Of a stretch of DNA of 64,000 nt, positions 21,605 to 32,258 are shown piece after piece. The DNA is taken from assembly GCF_022965805.1 (NCBI RefSeq), contig NC_133101.1:12003069-12067068 (forward strand). The letters are read 5' to 3'. The notes beneath the pieces were generated by a model. That model saw only the letters and a program-made list of their open reading frames with translations. It was not told the origin of the DNA and did no database searches. How positions within the stretch are numbered: position 1 is the first letter of the stretch; each line of letters begins with the position of its first letter. Source of the stretch: Primulina eburnea. Taxonomy: Eukaryota; Streptophyta; Magnoliopsida; Lamiales; Gesneriaceae. The position numbers and the translations under genes are program-made.

Positions 21605-22715
21605 TCATGTCTATCATTTGAACAAAGCCTTATATGGTCTTAAACGAGCTCCAAGAGCTTGGTATGAAACTCTTTCAAAATTTCTAACTGATCACAATTT
21701 CTCTGTTGGAACAGTTGATAAGACATTGTTCAAATTTTCCAAGAATGATCACATTTTACTTGTTCAAATTTATGTTGATGATATTATATTTGGGTCAACT
21801 AACCCCAAATTATGCGAGAATTTTGCTAAGTTGATGCAGGATAAATTTGAAATGAGTATGATGGGTGAACTGACATTCTTTCTTGGATTTTAAGTGAAGC
21901 AACTGGAGTTAGGCACCTTTATCAGTCAAACTAAATACACGAAATAATTACTGAATAAATTTGGTATGGAATCGTGTTCAGCTGCAAGTACTCCCATGGG
22001 CTCATCAGTTAAACTGGACATTGATCAAGGGGGAATATCAGTTGATACGACACTCTACAGAGACATAATATGATCATTATTGTACCTAACTGCTAGTCGT
22101 CCTGATATTGTATTTGTTGTCTGCATGTATGCTAGATTTCAGACAAACCCTAAGCAATCTCATTTCTCTGCTGCCAAACGTATTTTAAAATATCTTAAAG
22201 GCACGCAAAATGTTGGGTTATGGTATTCCAAAGACTCATCTTTCAATTTAGTTGGATATTCAGATGCAGATTATGCAGGGTGTAAGCTCGATCGTAAAAG
22301 TACAAGTGGATCATGTCAATTTCTAGGAGACAGACTGATCTCTTGGTTCAGCAAGAAGCAAACATCCATATCAACTTCCACAACTGAAGTAGAATATCTT
22401 GCTGCTGGAAGCTGCTGTGCTCAATTACTCTGGGTTCAGCAACAATTGAGAGATTATGGAGTTGATGCTAAAGAATCGCCTATATTCTGTGATAATACAA
22501 GTACGATTGCTATCACCTACAATCCAGTTCTTCACTCACGGACCAAGCACATAGATGTCAGACATCACTTCATCAGAGATCATGCTCTGAAGAAGGAAAT
22601 CAAATTGGAATATGTGTCAACTGAGCAGCAAGCAGCTGATATCTTCACCAAACCATTACCCGAGACTAAGTTTTCTCATTTTCGAAATATACTTGGTCTA
22701 ATTGATTTATCTTAA
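21537..22715 (+). pseudogene. Reverse transcriptase C-part and RNase H of copia A
   Basis: After the shift the frame reads LYGLKRAPRAWYETL, then IYVDDIIFGST (catalytic YVDD about 21771-21782). A stop at 21891 and another near 22072 split it. RNase H is open from 22080 to 22715 with SDADYAGCKLDRKSTSG, WFSKKQTSISTSTTEVEYLA and SRTKHIDVRHHFIRDH, ending FSHFRNILGLIDLS. Catalytic residues are kept; the reading frame is not. Confidence 0.9.
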
Positions 22716-22847
22716 TCACTTTACTACTTTTATGTCAGCTGTTGATTTATCTCATTTATTAGTTTGACAGTTTACCCTTCAACTGATGAGATTAACTTTT
22801 TCAGGAATATATAAAAGAAGAAGATAAATTATAAAAAAGCTTTTCAT

Positions 22848-23267
22848 TCATTTAAAGAAGTTACAACGAATTGTGTTGAAATATTCCTCTTCTACATGAA
22901 GCATCCACAGGATTAACCATCGTTTAACTTCCCCAAAGGAGGTTTTGGTAAAGCTATCAGCATCAGCGATGTTCTTCAGGGTCTCTCTCTCCTTGTAGAG
23001 CATTAGCTCATTAACATAGCCATCTTCAAACAGGTTACAAGTCTCCGAAACATTCAAACGTTCTCGATACTTCTCCAATTTGGCCAACAGTCGAGGAGTA
23101 TTCGCCTCTCCACACTCATACAATAACTGGAGTCTTTGAAGATCCTCCCACAGTCCGAGAACCTTCTGAAAGACTTGCTCTTCAATTGAAGCCTTCCTAG
23201 TTTCTATGACCGCCATTATAAAAGCATCGGCCATATCTGGAGTTCTTGAGCTACCCGCACCAGCCAT
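22848..23267 (-). CDS. Antisense extra ORF of copia A, 139 aa
   Basis: Open, undamaged minus-strand frame downstream of pol, starting MAGAGSSRTPDMADAFIMAV and ending EEEYFNTIRCNFFK. It looks largely helical (ETRKASIEEQVFQKVLGLW, RLLAKLEKYRERLNVS) with no membrane segment and no domain I recognise. A TATA box (TATAAATA, minus strand, 23331-23324) lies 57 bp before the ATG, a proper promoter distance, so it may be transcribed against the element. Antisense additional ORFs are known from some plant LTR elements, but their role is unclear. In contrast to pol next door it has kept its frame, which hints at selection or recent origin. Confidence 0.6.
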   Translation of the reverse strand: MAGAGSSRTPDMADAFIMAVIETRKASIEEQVFQKVLGLWEDLQRLQLLYECGEANTPRLLAKLEKYRERLNVSETCNLFEDGYVNELMLYKERETLKNIADADSFTKTSFGEVKRWLILWMLHVEEEYFNTIRCNFFK

Positions 23268-23923
23268 ACTATCTGCTGAGTATTAATTTTGGTTGATATG
23301 TTTAAAACTAACCCAGTTACCTCTATTTATAGACCAGGGTCAGGAAGCTGAAAGGACGACAGCATTTCATCAAGTGTTTAAATTATTAAGACTGAGATTA
23401 AGTTTAATCGTCTTTATACATTGATTAAATCCTCGTATCTTTAATTGCATTTATTTATGGGGAATATTGGTTTTAAGTTAACTGAGAAGACATGAATTAG
23501 TAAGTCTCAAACTGAAAGAACTCAGTTTTACGACTGATCATTCTGTTGGTGATGTCACTAATCTTCTCATATACGTTAACTATTTAACCTCATTTTATCT
23601 CCAAAAACCAGTGATGTGACTGATTATCAAGCATTAAATGCTATCTTTCAGCAAATGATTGTTTGAAACATGGACATCTTTTGAACCGCTTAATAGTACA
23701 CACGCTTATAGCACACGTACACACGTCCTTCTTAAAAATTTCCTGGACTGACACGTGTCCGATAATTCAAACAGTCACAAACATCAGTACTTTACCCGCT
23801 TCGATTCAGTTCATCTTCCTTACGCTTACATTTATCTTCAATCCTCAGAGCTCAAGCAAACTCAAGTTTTATTTTTCACAGGAAAACATTCAGTTCTAAA
23901 TAGCGAATCAAATTCCCGCTTAT
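23268..23923. promoter_or_regulatory. Divergent intergenic region between the two extra ORFs of copia A
   Basis: 656 bp between the divergent antisense and sense ORFs. Seen: TATA box for the antisense ORF (23324-23331), a perfect G-box palindrome GACACGTGTC (23750-23759), ACGT cores nearby (about 23714-23727), and a good splice acceptor TTTTTCACAG at 23872-23881 just before the sense ORF. This could be a bidirectional promoter, or the sense ORF could be made from a spliced genomic RNA. Both are inferences. Confidence 0.45.
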
Positions 23924-26532
23924 ATGATGAATGCTATGGCCATAAATTTTGGATCCATTTTATCATTTAGCGAAGCTGATGTCAAAAACGTATTTCAAAA
24001 GCTCGAGACTGCTGGGCTAAGGACATTCTTGGGGCAATCCTCGAAAGTAATCTATCCCAAAGAACTTCAGGATTTCTACTCTAACGGTATTATCAATTCT
24101 GATGGAAATATCGTCTCTACTGTCAATGGTCAGCAACTGACCATCACTGAAGACTCTTTTGGAGAACTCTTCTCTCTACCTTCTGATGGTTTGGCACTAC
24201 TTGCTGATAGCATCTGATCTTGAAGAAATATTAACTCTATTATCTGCTGATGGACGGAAGATAAAAGTTTCCGATCCAAAGAAAGAACTGAAGCATGAGG
24301 CTCAGTTACTTGCTGATATAGTCGCCAAAGGGTTGTTGGCGAAAGCAGGTTCTTTTGCTGCACTTACTTTGGAGAAATTTCAAGCCATCTCTGTCATCAT
24401 GGCTGAAAGGAAACTCAACTGGAAGCATCTTATTTTCAATATCCTAAAGAATATGTTTCAATCTTCAAAACAGTCAAAAGGCTTTGCAGTGCAACTAAGC
24501 TATTTGCTGAAAGTCAAAGAGTTAGTGGCTGATGACTCAGAAAAATCTTCAAAATTCAAAATCTTCAATGCGAAGAATGTTCAGCCACCCAAGGCAAAAT
24601 TGGATATCTCCCCTACTCAATTTGTGAAGATCAAACAAGAGATTGGGGTTCAGAAGATAGCTCCCAAATCAGTTAAAAAGACCAAGACGTTGGCTCAATT
24701 GAAGACAACAAAGAGGAAATTGATTGTGAGTGAATCCGATTTAGAGAAAACTCCATCTCCAACAATTGCCAAGAAACCAAGAACACAGAGGACTAAATTG
24801 ATAACTACAGTGGAATCTATTCCGATTGAAAGGTTGGAAGTTTCAGATGCTCAACAGCCTATTCAAGCTATTCCGCTGAAGGTCATTCCTCCAGAAGTTT
24901 CAGCTAATTCTCACCAAAAGTCAGCTACGACTAAAGCTTCATTGATTCAAGTCAATCGCCCTACCATTCTTGTACCGGCTAGACCAAAAGGGATAATAAT
25001 CAGAGAACTGGTGGACTCCACTTCGACTGGGCTGAATATTCCACATATTCTCAGTCAAGACAAAGGAAAGGGCAAACTGATCGAAGAACCCAGGCCTTCC
25101 AATGCTATTCAAACACACATTGACCTTGTTTGGCAACAGGTCAATGGATTTGCAACTTTGAAGCTTGCAACTTATGATGAGTGGTACAAGTTCAGAACTC
25201 AGGTTTTTGCCAAGCATTTAAAGAGAAAATCCCAATTAAACACGTTCATTAAACTAGAAGCAGTTGTTCTGAAAGTTGTCAAAGATGCTACCATCTCTCA
25301 GGCTCTTGAGAGACGTAATTACTTTTTTGATCAGATAAGAGGCACGAAGTTGAACCAGATGTTGCAAAAGCTGAAAGCTAACTACATCCCTACAAATCCC
25401 ACCGCCTATAATGATCGTGCCGTGATCACTCAGTTAGACACAGATCTCATTGGCCTGCAATGTTAGATAAAATTTTGGGAGATGGATCAGGAACTAGTTC
25501 TTCAAGAAGAAGCTTCAAAGAACCAGAGGAAGAAGAAAAAGAGCTAAATACAGAACCATCTTCTGTAAAGACTGCTATCTTAACTGAAGAACCAGTTATG
25601 GATGCACCACAATCTTTTATTGTTGAACAACAGATGTACTCAGAAGCGGAGCTGTCTTTTGCCAATATAGATGAAATCATTCAAGCAGTAGGGCAAGAAT
25701 CTCTTGTTGTTGAACCCGTTTCTAAAACAGTTGATCATTCTTCTAATCAATCTACTCAAGAGGTTCCTATTCTCGAAGAAACACCAGCTCAGTTTGAAAT
25801 ACCTGCTGAACAACTCAATCAAACTGATATGCCAGCTGAATCCCAGTCCATCCTCAAGAGGCACCAGTAAATGATCCATCCGAATCTCTCATTCAACCAG
25901 AAAGTCTATCTGCTGGTCAGGATCAGCCTTCATCTTCTCAGGATCAAAGAGAAGTTATTTCAACCCATGCTCCAGCTCAGGATGTTGCTGGATCAATGCA
26001 ACCTGATTAGACTTTAGTGATCTTGGATCAACCTTCAGAAGAACCAAAATCACCTCACCTTTCACCGCTTCACTCTTCCTCAGACTTTGATCTTGTTCTT
26101 GAAGAACTTCAGAATTTGCAGAATAATATGAATGGAATGATCTCAGCTATAACCAATATCCAGCTTACTCAGCTTTCTCATTCCTTGAAGTTGGAACATG
26201 CTGAAGAATTCAACTCAAAATATCTAAAAGGAATGCAAGCGACGATCAACTCTCTCTCTGCTACCGTCAGTGAAATGCAAAAGAATAAAGGTCTGATTCT
26301 AGGTTTCTCCACAACTCAAGAATCAATTGGGAAAAGAGTTGATGCTGTGGAGACACTTGTTTCCAGAAAGATAGACGTGCTGAACTTGTCTATGACTAAT
26401 GCTATTCAAGACATATCTTCTTCAGTTCAACTCCTCTCAACTGATGTTCGAAAATTATCCTTAAAGATGGAGTTATTTGACAAAAAGGGGGAAGAGATCA
26501 AAGAACTTCTAGAAAAGCAGAAGAAACTCTAG
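23924..26532 (+). pseudogene. Sense extra (env-like position) ORF of copia A
   Basis: Between pol and the 3' LTR, where SIRE elements carry their 'envelope-like' gene. Four frames join end to end: 23924-24217 (FSEADVKNVFQKLETAGLRTF, ITEDSFGELFSLPSDGL), 24159-25466 (EILTLLSADGRKI, LLADIVAKGLLAKAGSF, a Lys/Pro-rich basic middle, EPRPSNAIQTHIDLVWQQVN), 25460-25870 (acidic, SSSRRSFKEPEEEEKELN), and 26017-26532 (coiled coil: LEELQNLQNNMNGMISAITN to KKGEEIKELLEKQKK). Two frameshifts and two stops break it. No signal peptide and no convincing membrane helix is seen, so a true envelope role is doubtful; the N-terminal module recurs in unannotated Lamiales proteins as I remember them. Confidence 0.65.
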
Positions 26533-26656
26533 CAGTCTTGATTGTACCTGAATAGACTATTATTCAGTTATTCAAATCAGTTTCTTACTTTATCTACAAT
26601 GAGTTCAGTTCAATTATTACCTTCTAAGTTTTGTCAAACACCATAAATGGGGAAAT

Positions 26657-27594
26657 TGTCGGAAACCATGTTCCGGAGTTTGACAAAATATGAACCAACT
26701 GATTATGCGAACCAACTGAACAAAGTAACTGATTGTAACGTAACTGAACTACACAACTGATTGTAATTGATTGAGCTAAACTTTCAGCAGACACATTTTC
26801 ACTACCAACTGTACACGTCATCAGTTATCGGGAACCATCAATAGTACACTGCAATCTGTTATGTAGTGGAATGCCGCATTTCAGAGAATTCAGAGTACGA
26901 CCGTCAGAAGAATAATGACGTGGTAATTCAACGGATATAATATTCAAACAGCAATCAATGTTACCGTTGAAAGGGAAGCCTATAAATAGCTAAGAGAGCA
27001 GCTGAGAAGTAAGATCCGATTCAACTATTCTATTCTACATGCTGTTACTCTGCGAAAATATCTACTCACATTCAGCAGTCGAAAGCTCACGCTTATCAGT
27101 TATATCAGTAGCATTCAAGGCTACATTACTGAGCTTATAAAGCACGTTGTAATCTATGATAGATTTTATAAGTTGTGCTAAGATCAGTTACGATCTGTAA
27201 AAAGTGTTGTATACTAAGAGTTTCAGTTTTGGCAAGTGATAAGTCCATACTGAAGTGGGTCAGTGCATGTTATTGTATTTGATCAAAGTCTTTTAGTAAA
27301 AATCCTATCTCAGTGATAGAAGGGGTGACGTAGGAGTTATTCAAGTCTCCGAACATCCAGAAACAACTTGTGTTCCCTTTACTTCGGTTATACTTTTCAG
27401 CTAAATATTATATCTTTTATTCAGTGTTTATTCCGCAACTGTTTCATCAGTTTAACTGATTATTATCGACCGGCAAGATACATAGAGTCAATTTGTAACA
27501 AAACTGAACTTTATCTTCGAAGAATTATAAATCTGTAAGTGTTTATTCAACCCCCGCTTCTAAACACTTTCCATCTCGTCAGCCGATCCTTTCA
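26657..27594 (+). repeat. 3' LTR of copia A
   Basis: 938 bp, starting TGTCGGAAACC (one change from TGTTGG), preceded by a purine-rich ATGGGGAAA. It differs from the 5' LTR by scattered substitutions and a roughly 10-bp duplication near 26758-26768, so the insertion is older than the gypsy at 7589. TATAAATA at 26981-26988. Confidence 0.93.
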
Positions 27595-28493
27595 AACTCG
27601 ATGAAGAAGATAAGACATTCATTCTATTACATGCCCTCCCAAGATTGCATGAAAATTTCAGAGATGCGGTGCTATATGGGAGAGAACAAATGATTTCACT
27701 AGAAAAAGTACAATCAACTATTAGAACAAAAGAAATTCAAAGAAAATCTCAACAAAATTGTGAAACTCATGGTGAGAGCCTCACAGTTCGACGAAGATAT
27801 GAGAAAAAATCACAAAAAGGGCAAAACAATAAATCTGGATCAAGAAGTCAATCGAGAGATAAGTGCTTCCACTGCCACGAGGAATGGCATTTCAAACGCG
27901 ACTGCCTAGATAGAAAAAAGAAGTCTCGTGGAAAACCGAAGGATGATGGTGAGGCTGCCGTAGCTTCCGATGAATATGACTCAATAGAAGTTCTTGTAAT
28001 ATCAGATCAAGACTCGAAGAATGAGTGGATTCTTGACTCCGGTTGTTCATTTCACATGTGCTCTATAAAGTCTTGGTTCAAAACTTTCACATAACTTGAT
28101 GAAGGGCTTGTTCTCCTTGGAAACAATATATCTTGTAGGGTAAAAGGACATTGCAACCATCATATTAAAGATGCATGATGGTCTGGAAAGAACTTACACA
28201 ATGTCAGGTATGTCTCAGAACTCAAAAAGAATTTGATATAACTTGGCACTCTTAATTTGAATGGATATATGTTCAAGTCTAAAAAAAGAGGTATTGAAAG
28301 TGTCTAAAGGGTTTCTTGTTGTGATGAAGGAAATAAGAAAAAATTCTCTATATTTACTGCTACGGAGTACTATAGCGGGAGGTGATTATATGGTCCAAGA
28401 TGCTGCAAATAGATCAAATCTTTGGCACTTGGGGCTAGGGCATGTTACTGAAAAGGGATTTCTCGTTCACATTAAGAAAAGTATTTCTTGAGG
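27595..28493 (+). pseudogene. Tork-like copia gag C-part, protease and pre-integrase
   Basis: Continuation of the gag at 16087-16517. The frame 27645-28094 holds LHENFRDAVLYGREQM, VRRRYEKKSQKGQNN, the zinc knuckle CFHCHEEWHFKRDC (with Trp where Gly is usual) and the protease start WILDSGCSFHMC. After stops, 28261-28491 gives the pre-integrase (SNLWHLGLGHVTEKGF). It stops abruptly near 28493, where acid phosphatase gene sequence begins. The same junction exists inverted at about 30130, so the joining came before the inverted duplication. Confidence 0.85.
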
Positions 28494-29305
28494 AAAGTAA
28501 GAAAGTTGAATCCACCAATATTTTATAATTCCATTCTTTTTTATACTTCTTTTTGCCTACCACTAATGATTAATCGTTCATCTCCAGTCGTATTTCAATC
28601 AATCTTTTAACATTAAGCCATTTATTTTCTTGGTCCAGGATGGCTTTCTTCAAAAAAGTTCATTTTCCTTTCCATTTTGTCCTTCTCCCTGTGTCAAGAA
28701 ATCTTCGACCCTAGCCCCTTCTCGAGGCCTCTGATTATCGAATACACTGAAATCAATGATGCCCAGTTGAAAGATTGTCAGAGTGCAGAAGTTCAATTGA
28801 TGTGTACCAGTTGGAGGGTTGATGTGTAGGCTAATAATTTAAGTCCACGGGTGACAATTCCTGAATATTGTGCTGATTATGTGATGCAATATATGGTAGT
28901 AAAGAGATACAAACTTGATCTTCAAATTTTTTCTAATGAGTCTGGAAATTTTGCAAGAAGTGTTAGTTTGAATGGAGATGGGAAAGATGGTTGGATTTTT
29001 GATATAGATGAAAGTTTACTATCCAAACTTCTCTATTATTTTGAGCATGTTTACGGCTTGGAGATTTTTGAAAGAACGAAATTTGTTCATTGGGTTGAGA
29101 TGGGAACAACACCTGTTGTAGAGTATATTTTGAAGTTATACGATGAAGTTTTAAGCTTGGGAATCAAGGCCTTCCTATTGACTGGTCAAAGTGAGAGGCA
29201 TCGAATATAACCATGCATAATTTGTTGGAAGCTGGATTTCAGGACTGGAACAAGATCACACTGAGCTTAAGGTTCAAAATATTGGCAGCTAAGATTATTT
29301 TCTTG
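28494..29305 (+). pseudogene. Acid phosphatase (HAD class IIIB/VSP-like) gene fragment, copy A
   Basis: 5' flank and most of the first part of a plant acid phosphatase gene. A start region near 28640 leads to a signal-peptide-like stretch, then CTSWRVDV, a TAG stop, and the open frame 28851-29210 with YCADYVMQYMVVKRYKLDL, WIFDIDESLLSKL (DxD catalytic motif kept) and VVEYILKLYDEVLSLGIKAF, ending near LLTGQSERHR with a frameshift. These enzymes hydrolyse phosphate esters in vacuole or cell wall, and relatives serve as vegetative storage proteins. The C-terminal third, including the later active-site lysine and aspartates, is missing. Confidence 0.85.
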
Positions 29306-29320
29306 TCTCTTCACACTGAA

Positions 29321-30129
29321 CAAGAAAATAATCTTAGCTGCCAATCTTTTTGAACCTTAACTCAGTGTGATCTTGTTCCAGTCTTGAAATCCAGCTTTCA
29401 ACAAATTATGCATGGTTATATTTCGGTGCCTTTCACTTCGACCAGTCAATAGGAAGGCCTTGATTCCCAAGCTTAAAACTTCATCGTATAACTTCAAAAT
29501 ATACTCTACAGCAGGTGTTCTTCCCATCTCAACCCACTGATCAAATTTCGTGCTATCAAAAATCTCCAAGCCATAAACATGCTCAGCATAATTGGGAAGA
29601 TTGGATAGTAAAGTTTCATCTATATAAAAAATCCAAGCATCTTTCCCATCTCCATTTAAACTAACACTTCTTGCAAAATTTTCAGACTCATTAGAAACAC
29701 TTTGAAGATCAAGTTTGTATCTCTTTCCTGCCATATATTCCTTCACATAATCAGCACAATCTTCAGGAATTGTCACCCGTGGACTTAAATTATTAGGCTA
29801 CACATCAACCCTCCAACTGGTACACTTCAATTGAACTTCCGCACTCTGACAATCTTTCAACTGGGCATAATTGATTTCAGCGTATTCGATAATCAGAGGC
29901 CTCGGGAAGAGGCTAGGGTCGAATATTTCTTGACACAGGGAGAAGGATAAAATGGAAAGGAAAAGGAACTTTTTTGAAGAAACCCATCGTGGACCAAGCA
30001 AAGAAATGGCTTAATGTTAAAAGATTGATTGAAATACAAGTGGAGATGAACGATTAATCATTAGTGGTAGGCAAAAAAAAAAGTATAAAAAAGAATTGAA
30101 TTATGAAATATTGGTGGATTCAACTTTTT
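29321..30129 (-). pseudogene. Acid phosphatase gene fragment, copy B
   Basis: Mirror copy of copy A. Minus-strand frames 30001-29798 (signal-like FLFLSILSFSLCQEIFDPSL, then IEYAEINYAQLKDCQSAEVQ and CTSWRVDV before the shared TAG) and 29776-29357 (ADYVKEYMAGKRYKLDLQSV, WIFYIDETLLSNLPNYAEHV, AFLLTGRSERHRNITMHNLL, AGFQDWNKITLS). The first aspartate of the DxD motif is changed to tyrosine (FYID), which would abolish the nucleophile. Better kept elsewhere than copy A. Confidence 0.87.
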
Positions 30130-31165
30130 TACTTTCCTCAAGAAATACTTTTCTTAATGTGAACGAGAAACCCCTTTTCAGTAACATGCTCTAGCCCCAA
30201 GTGCCAAAGATTTGATCTATTTGCAGCATCTTGGACCATATAATCACCTCCCGCTGCAGTACTCCGTAGCAGAAATATAGGGAATTTCTTTTTATTTCCT
30301 TCATCACAACAAGAAACCCTTTAGACACTTTCAATACTCCTTTTTTAGACTTGAACATATATCCATTCAAATCAAGAGTGTCAAGTTATATCAAATTCTT
30401 TTTGAGTTCTAGACATACCTGACATTGTGTAAAGTTCTTTCCAGACCATCATGCATCTTTAATATGATGGTTGCAATGCCCTTTTACCCTACAAGATATA
30501 TTGTTTCCAAGTAGAACAAGTCCTTCATCAAGTTATGTGAAAGTTTTGAACCAAGACTTTATAGAGCACATGTGGAATGAACAACCAGAGTCAAGAATCC
30601 ACTCATTCTTCGAGTCTTGATCTGATATTACAAGAGCTTCTATTGAGTCATATTAATCAGAAGCTACGGCTGCCTCACCATCATCCTTTGGTTTTTCACG
30701 GGACTTTTTTTTAATCTAGGCAGTCGCGTTTGAAATGCCCTTCCTCGTGGCAGTGGAAGCACTTATCTCTCAATTGACTTCTTGATCCAAATTTATTGTT
30801 TTGCCCTTTTTGTGATTTTTTCTCATATCTTCGTCGAACTGTGAGGCTCTCACCGTGATTTTTACTATTTTGTTGAGATTTTCTTTGAAGTTCTTTTGTT
30901 CTAATAGTTGATTGTACTTTTTTTAGTGAAATTGTTTGTTCTCTCCCATATAGCATTGCATCTCTGAAATTTTCATGCAATCTTGGGAGGGCATTTAATA
31001 GAATGAATGTCTTATCTTCTTCATCGAGTTTTACATCGATGTTCTCTAAATCATCAAGGATTTTCACAAACTCATCGATTTGATATGCAAATTTCTTATC
31101 ATCGATGATCTTGAACGGATACAATCTCTGTTTCATATGTATTTTGTTGGTGAGAGATTTTCTGT
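30130..31165 (-). pseudogene. Tork-like copia gag/pre-integrase, inverted copy
   Basis: Minus-strand 31136-30711 starts MKQRLYPFKIIDDKKFAYQI and runs uninterrupted through DVKLDEEDKTFILLNALPRL, the point where copia A sits in the other arm, to the zinc knuckle CFHCHEEGHFKRDC. Here the knuckle keeps Gly where the left arm has Trp. Protease and pre-integrase remnants extend to about 30130, with stops. It shows the pre-insertion state of the site occupied by copia A. Confidence 0.87.
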
Positions 31166-31166
31166 A

Positions 31167-31749
31167 TATCCAAAATAGATAATATCATAACATTGTGGAG
31201 ATATGCATGTTAGGAAACGGGTTTACAATAAAATGCAATGAACGTACAGGATCTTGATTCTCGTCCAAGACGTCGATCCGGTATCGTTCAAAACAAAAAC
31301 AAATAGGAATAAGGCCTACATCTACGGGAAAACATCCAATCCCTTGTTTATTGATCACAAGTTTACAAGAAATGAAATACATAGAAGAACGGATATATTT
31401 TCTCCATAAACTCTCTTTACTCAAGTTTCTCCTATATTTAATCCTTCCTCCTCCATTTCTCACTTCTTTTTCTTGGATATCGATTGAATCTCGTTCTCCC
31501 AAGAAGTTTCTTTCCATCTCTTTTCCTTGAGCTTTTATACTTCCACTTTTTAGTCGGTAGCAAACTTCTTTACTTCCTATCCCCATAGCCATTTTCTTTT
31601 GGTCAATCTGGTTGTATCTGCCATTGACTTACTTATCAAGTCACTTGCTGCTTCGACTCGTGTAACCCACAGATTTGCTATGTCCATAAGTTTTCCTTGC
31701 TTTAGGAGACATTCATCAGCAGTTCTTTTATCACCCATACAATTGATAC
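31167..31749. other. Unassigned segment between repeat arm and copy C
   Basis: 31167-31205 resembles the inner end of the Tork-like LTR at 16034-16075 (GATAATATCATAACATTGTG). The rest has open frames on the minus strand (31592-31185), with no family I recognise; a possible older LTR or gene fragment. Confidence 0.4.
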
Positions 31750-32258
31750 AGAAAAATAATCTTAGCTGCCAATATTTTGAACCTTAAGCTCAGTGTGATC
31801 TTGTTCCAGTCCATAAATCAAGCTTTCAACAAATTATGCATGGTTATATTTCGATGCCTTTCACTTCGACTAGTCAATAGGAAGGCCTTGATTCCCAAGC
31901 TTAAAACTTCATCGTATAACTTCAAAATAGACTCTACAGCAGGTGTTGTTCCCCTCTCAACCCATTGATCAAATTTCGTGCTATTAAAAATCTCCAAGCC
32001 GTAAACATGCTCAGCATAATATGGAAGATTGGATATTAAAGTCTCATCTATATCAATAAACCAAGCATCTTTCTCATCTCCATTCAAACTAACACTTCTT
32101 GCAAAATTTTCATACCCAATAGAAACACATTGAAGATCAAGTTTGTATCTCTTTCCTAAGATATATTCTTTCACATAATCAGCAAAATCTTCACGAATTG
32201 TCACCCATGGACTTAATTTATTAGCCTCCACAGCAACCCTCAAACTGATACAAGCTAA
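31750..32258 (-). pseudogene. Acid phosphatase gene fragment, copy C
   Basis: The minus-strand frame (to about 31818) reads LACISLRVAVEANKLSPWV, ADYVKEYILGKRYKLDLQCV, DIDETLISNLPYYAEHVYGL and ESILKLYDEVLSLGIKAFLL. It lacks the stop shared by copies A and B (VEANK is intact) and keeps the DxD aspartates. It shares the same 3' boundary (the TTGGCAGCTAAGATTATTTT flank) and is truncated at the other side by the LTR of copia B. It represents an independent lineage of the same segment, closer to the parent gene. Confidence 0.85.

Larger units (their letters stand above)
16518..27594 (+). mobile_element. SIRE/Maximus-like Ty1/copia retrotransposon with extra ORFs (copia A)
   Basis: 11.1 kb. LTRs at 16518-17446 (929 bp) and 26657-27594 (938 bp) start TGTTGG or TGTCGG and end CCTTTCA. 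The target duplication AACTC flanks it (16513-16517, 27595-27599). A tRNA-Met primer site is at 17449. Gag, protease, integrase, reverse transcriptase and RNase H follow in copia order, each interrupted by a few stops or shifts. Downstream of pol lie an antisense ORF (23267-22848) and a long sense ORF region (23924-26532). The great length and the region between pol and 3' LTR are typical of SIRE elements. It sits in the gag of an older copia element. Confidence 0.93.
27595..31165. repeat. Large inverted repeat: copia gag plus acid phosphatase, centre 29313
   Basis: The left arm runs from about 16375, through the gap made by copia A, then 27595-29305. The right arm is 29321-31165. At the centre, 20 perfectly paired bases on each side (29286-29305 and 29321-29340) enclose a 15-nt loop (29306-29320). 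Arms are about 1.8 kb without copia A and look roughly 95% alike by eye. Both arms share the TAG stop within the phosphatase. Only the left arm carries copia A, so the repeat formed before that insertion. Confidence 0.9.

Noticed and set aside
28640..32258. A functional acid phosphatase gene
   Set aside because: All copies lack the C-terminal part; A and B share a stop, B has lost the nucleophile Asp, C is truncated.
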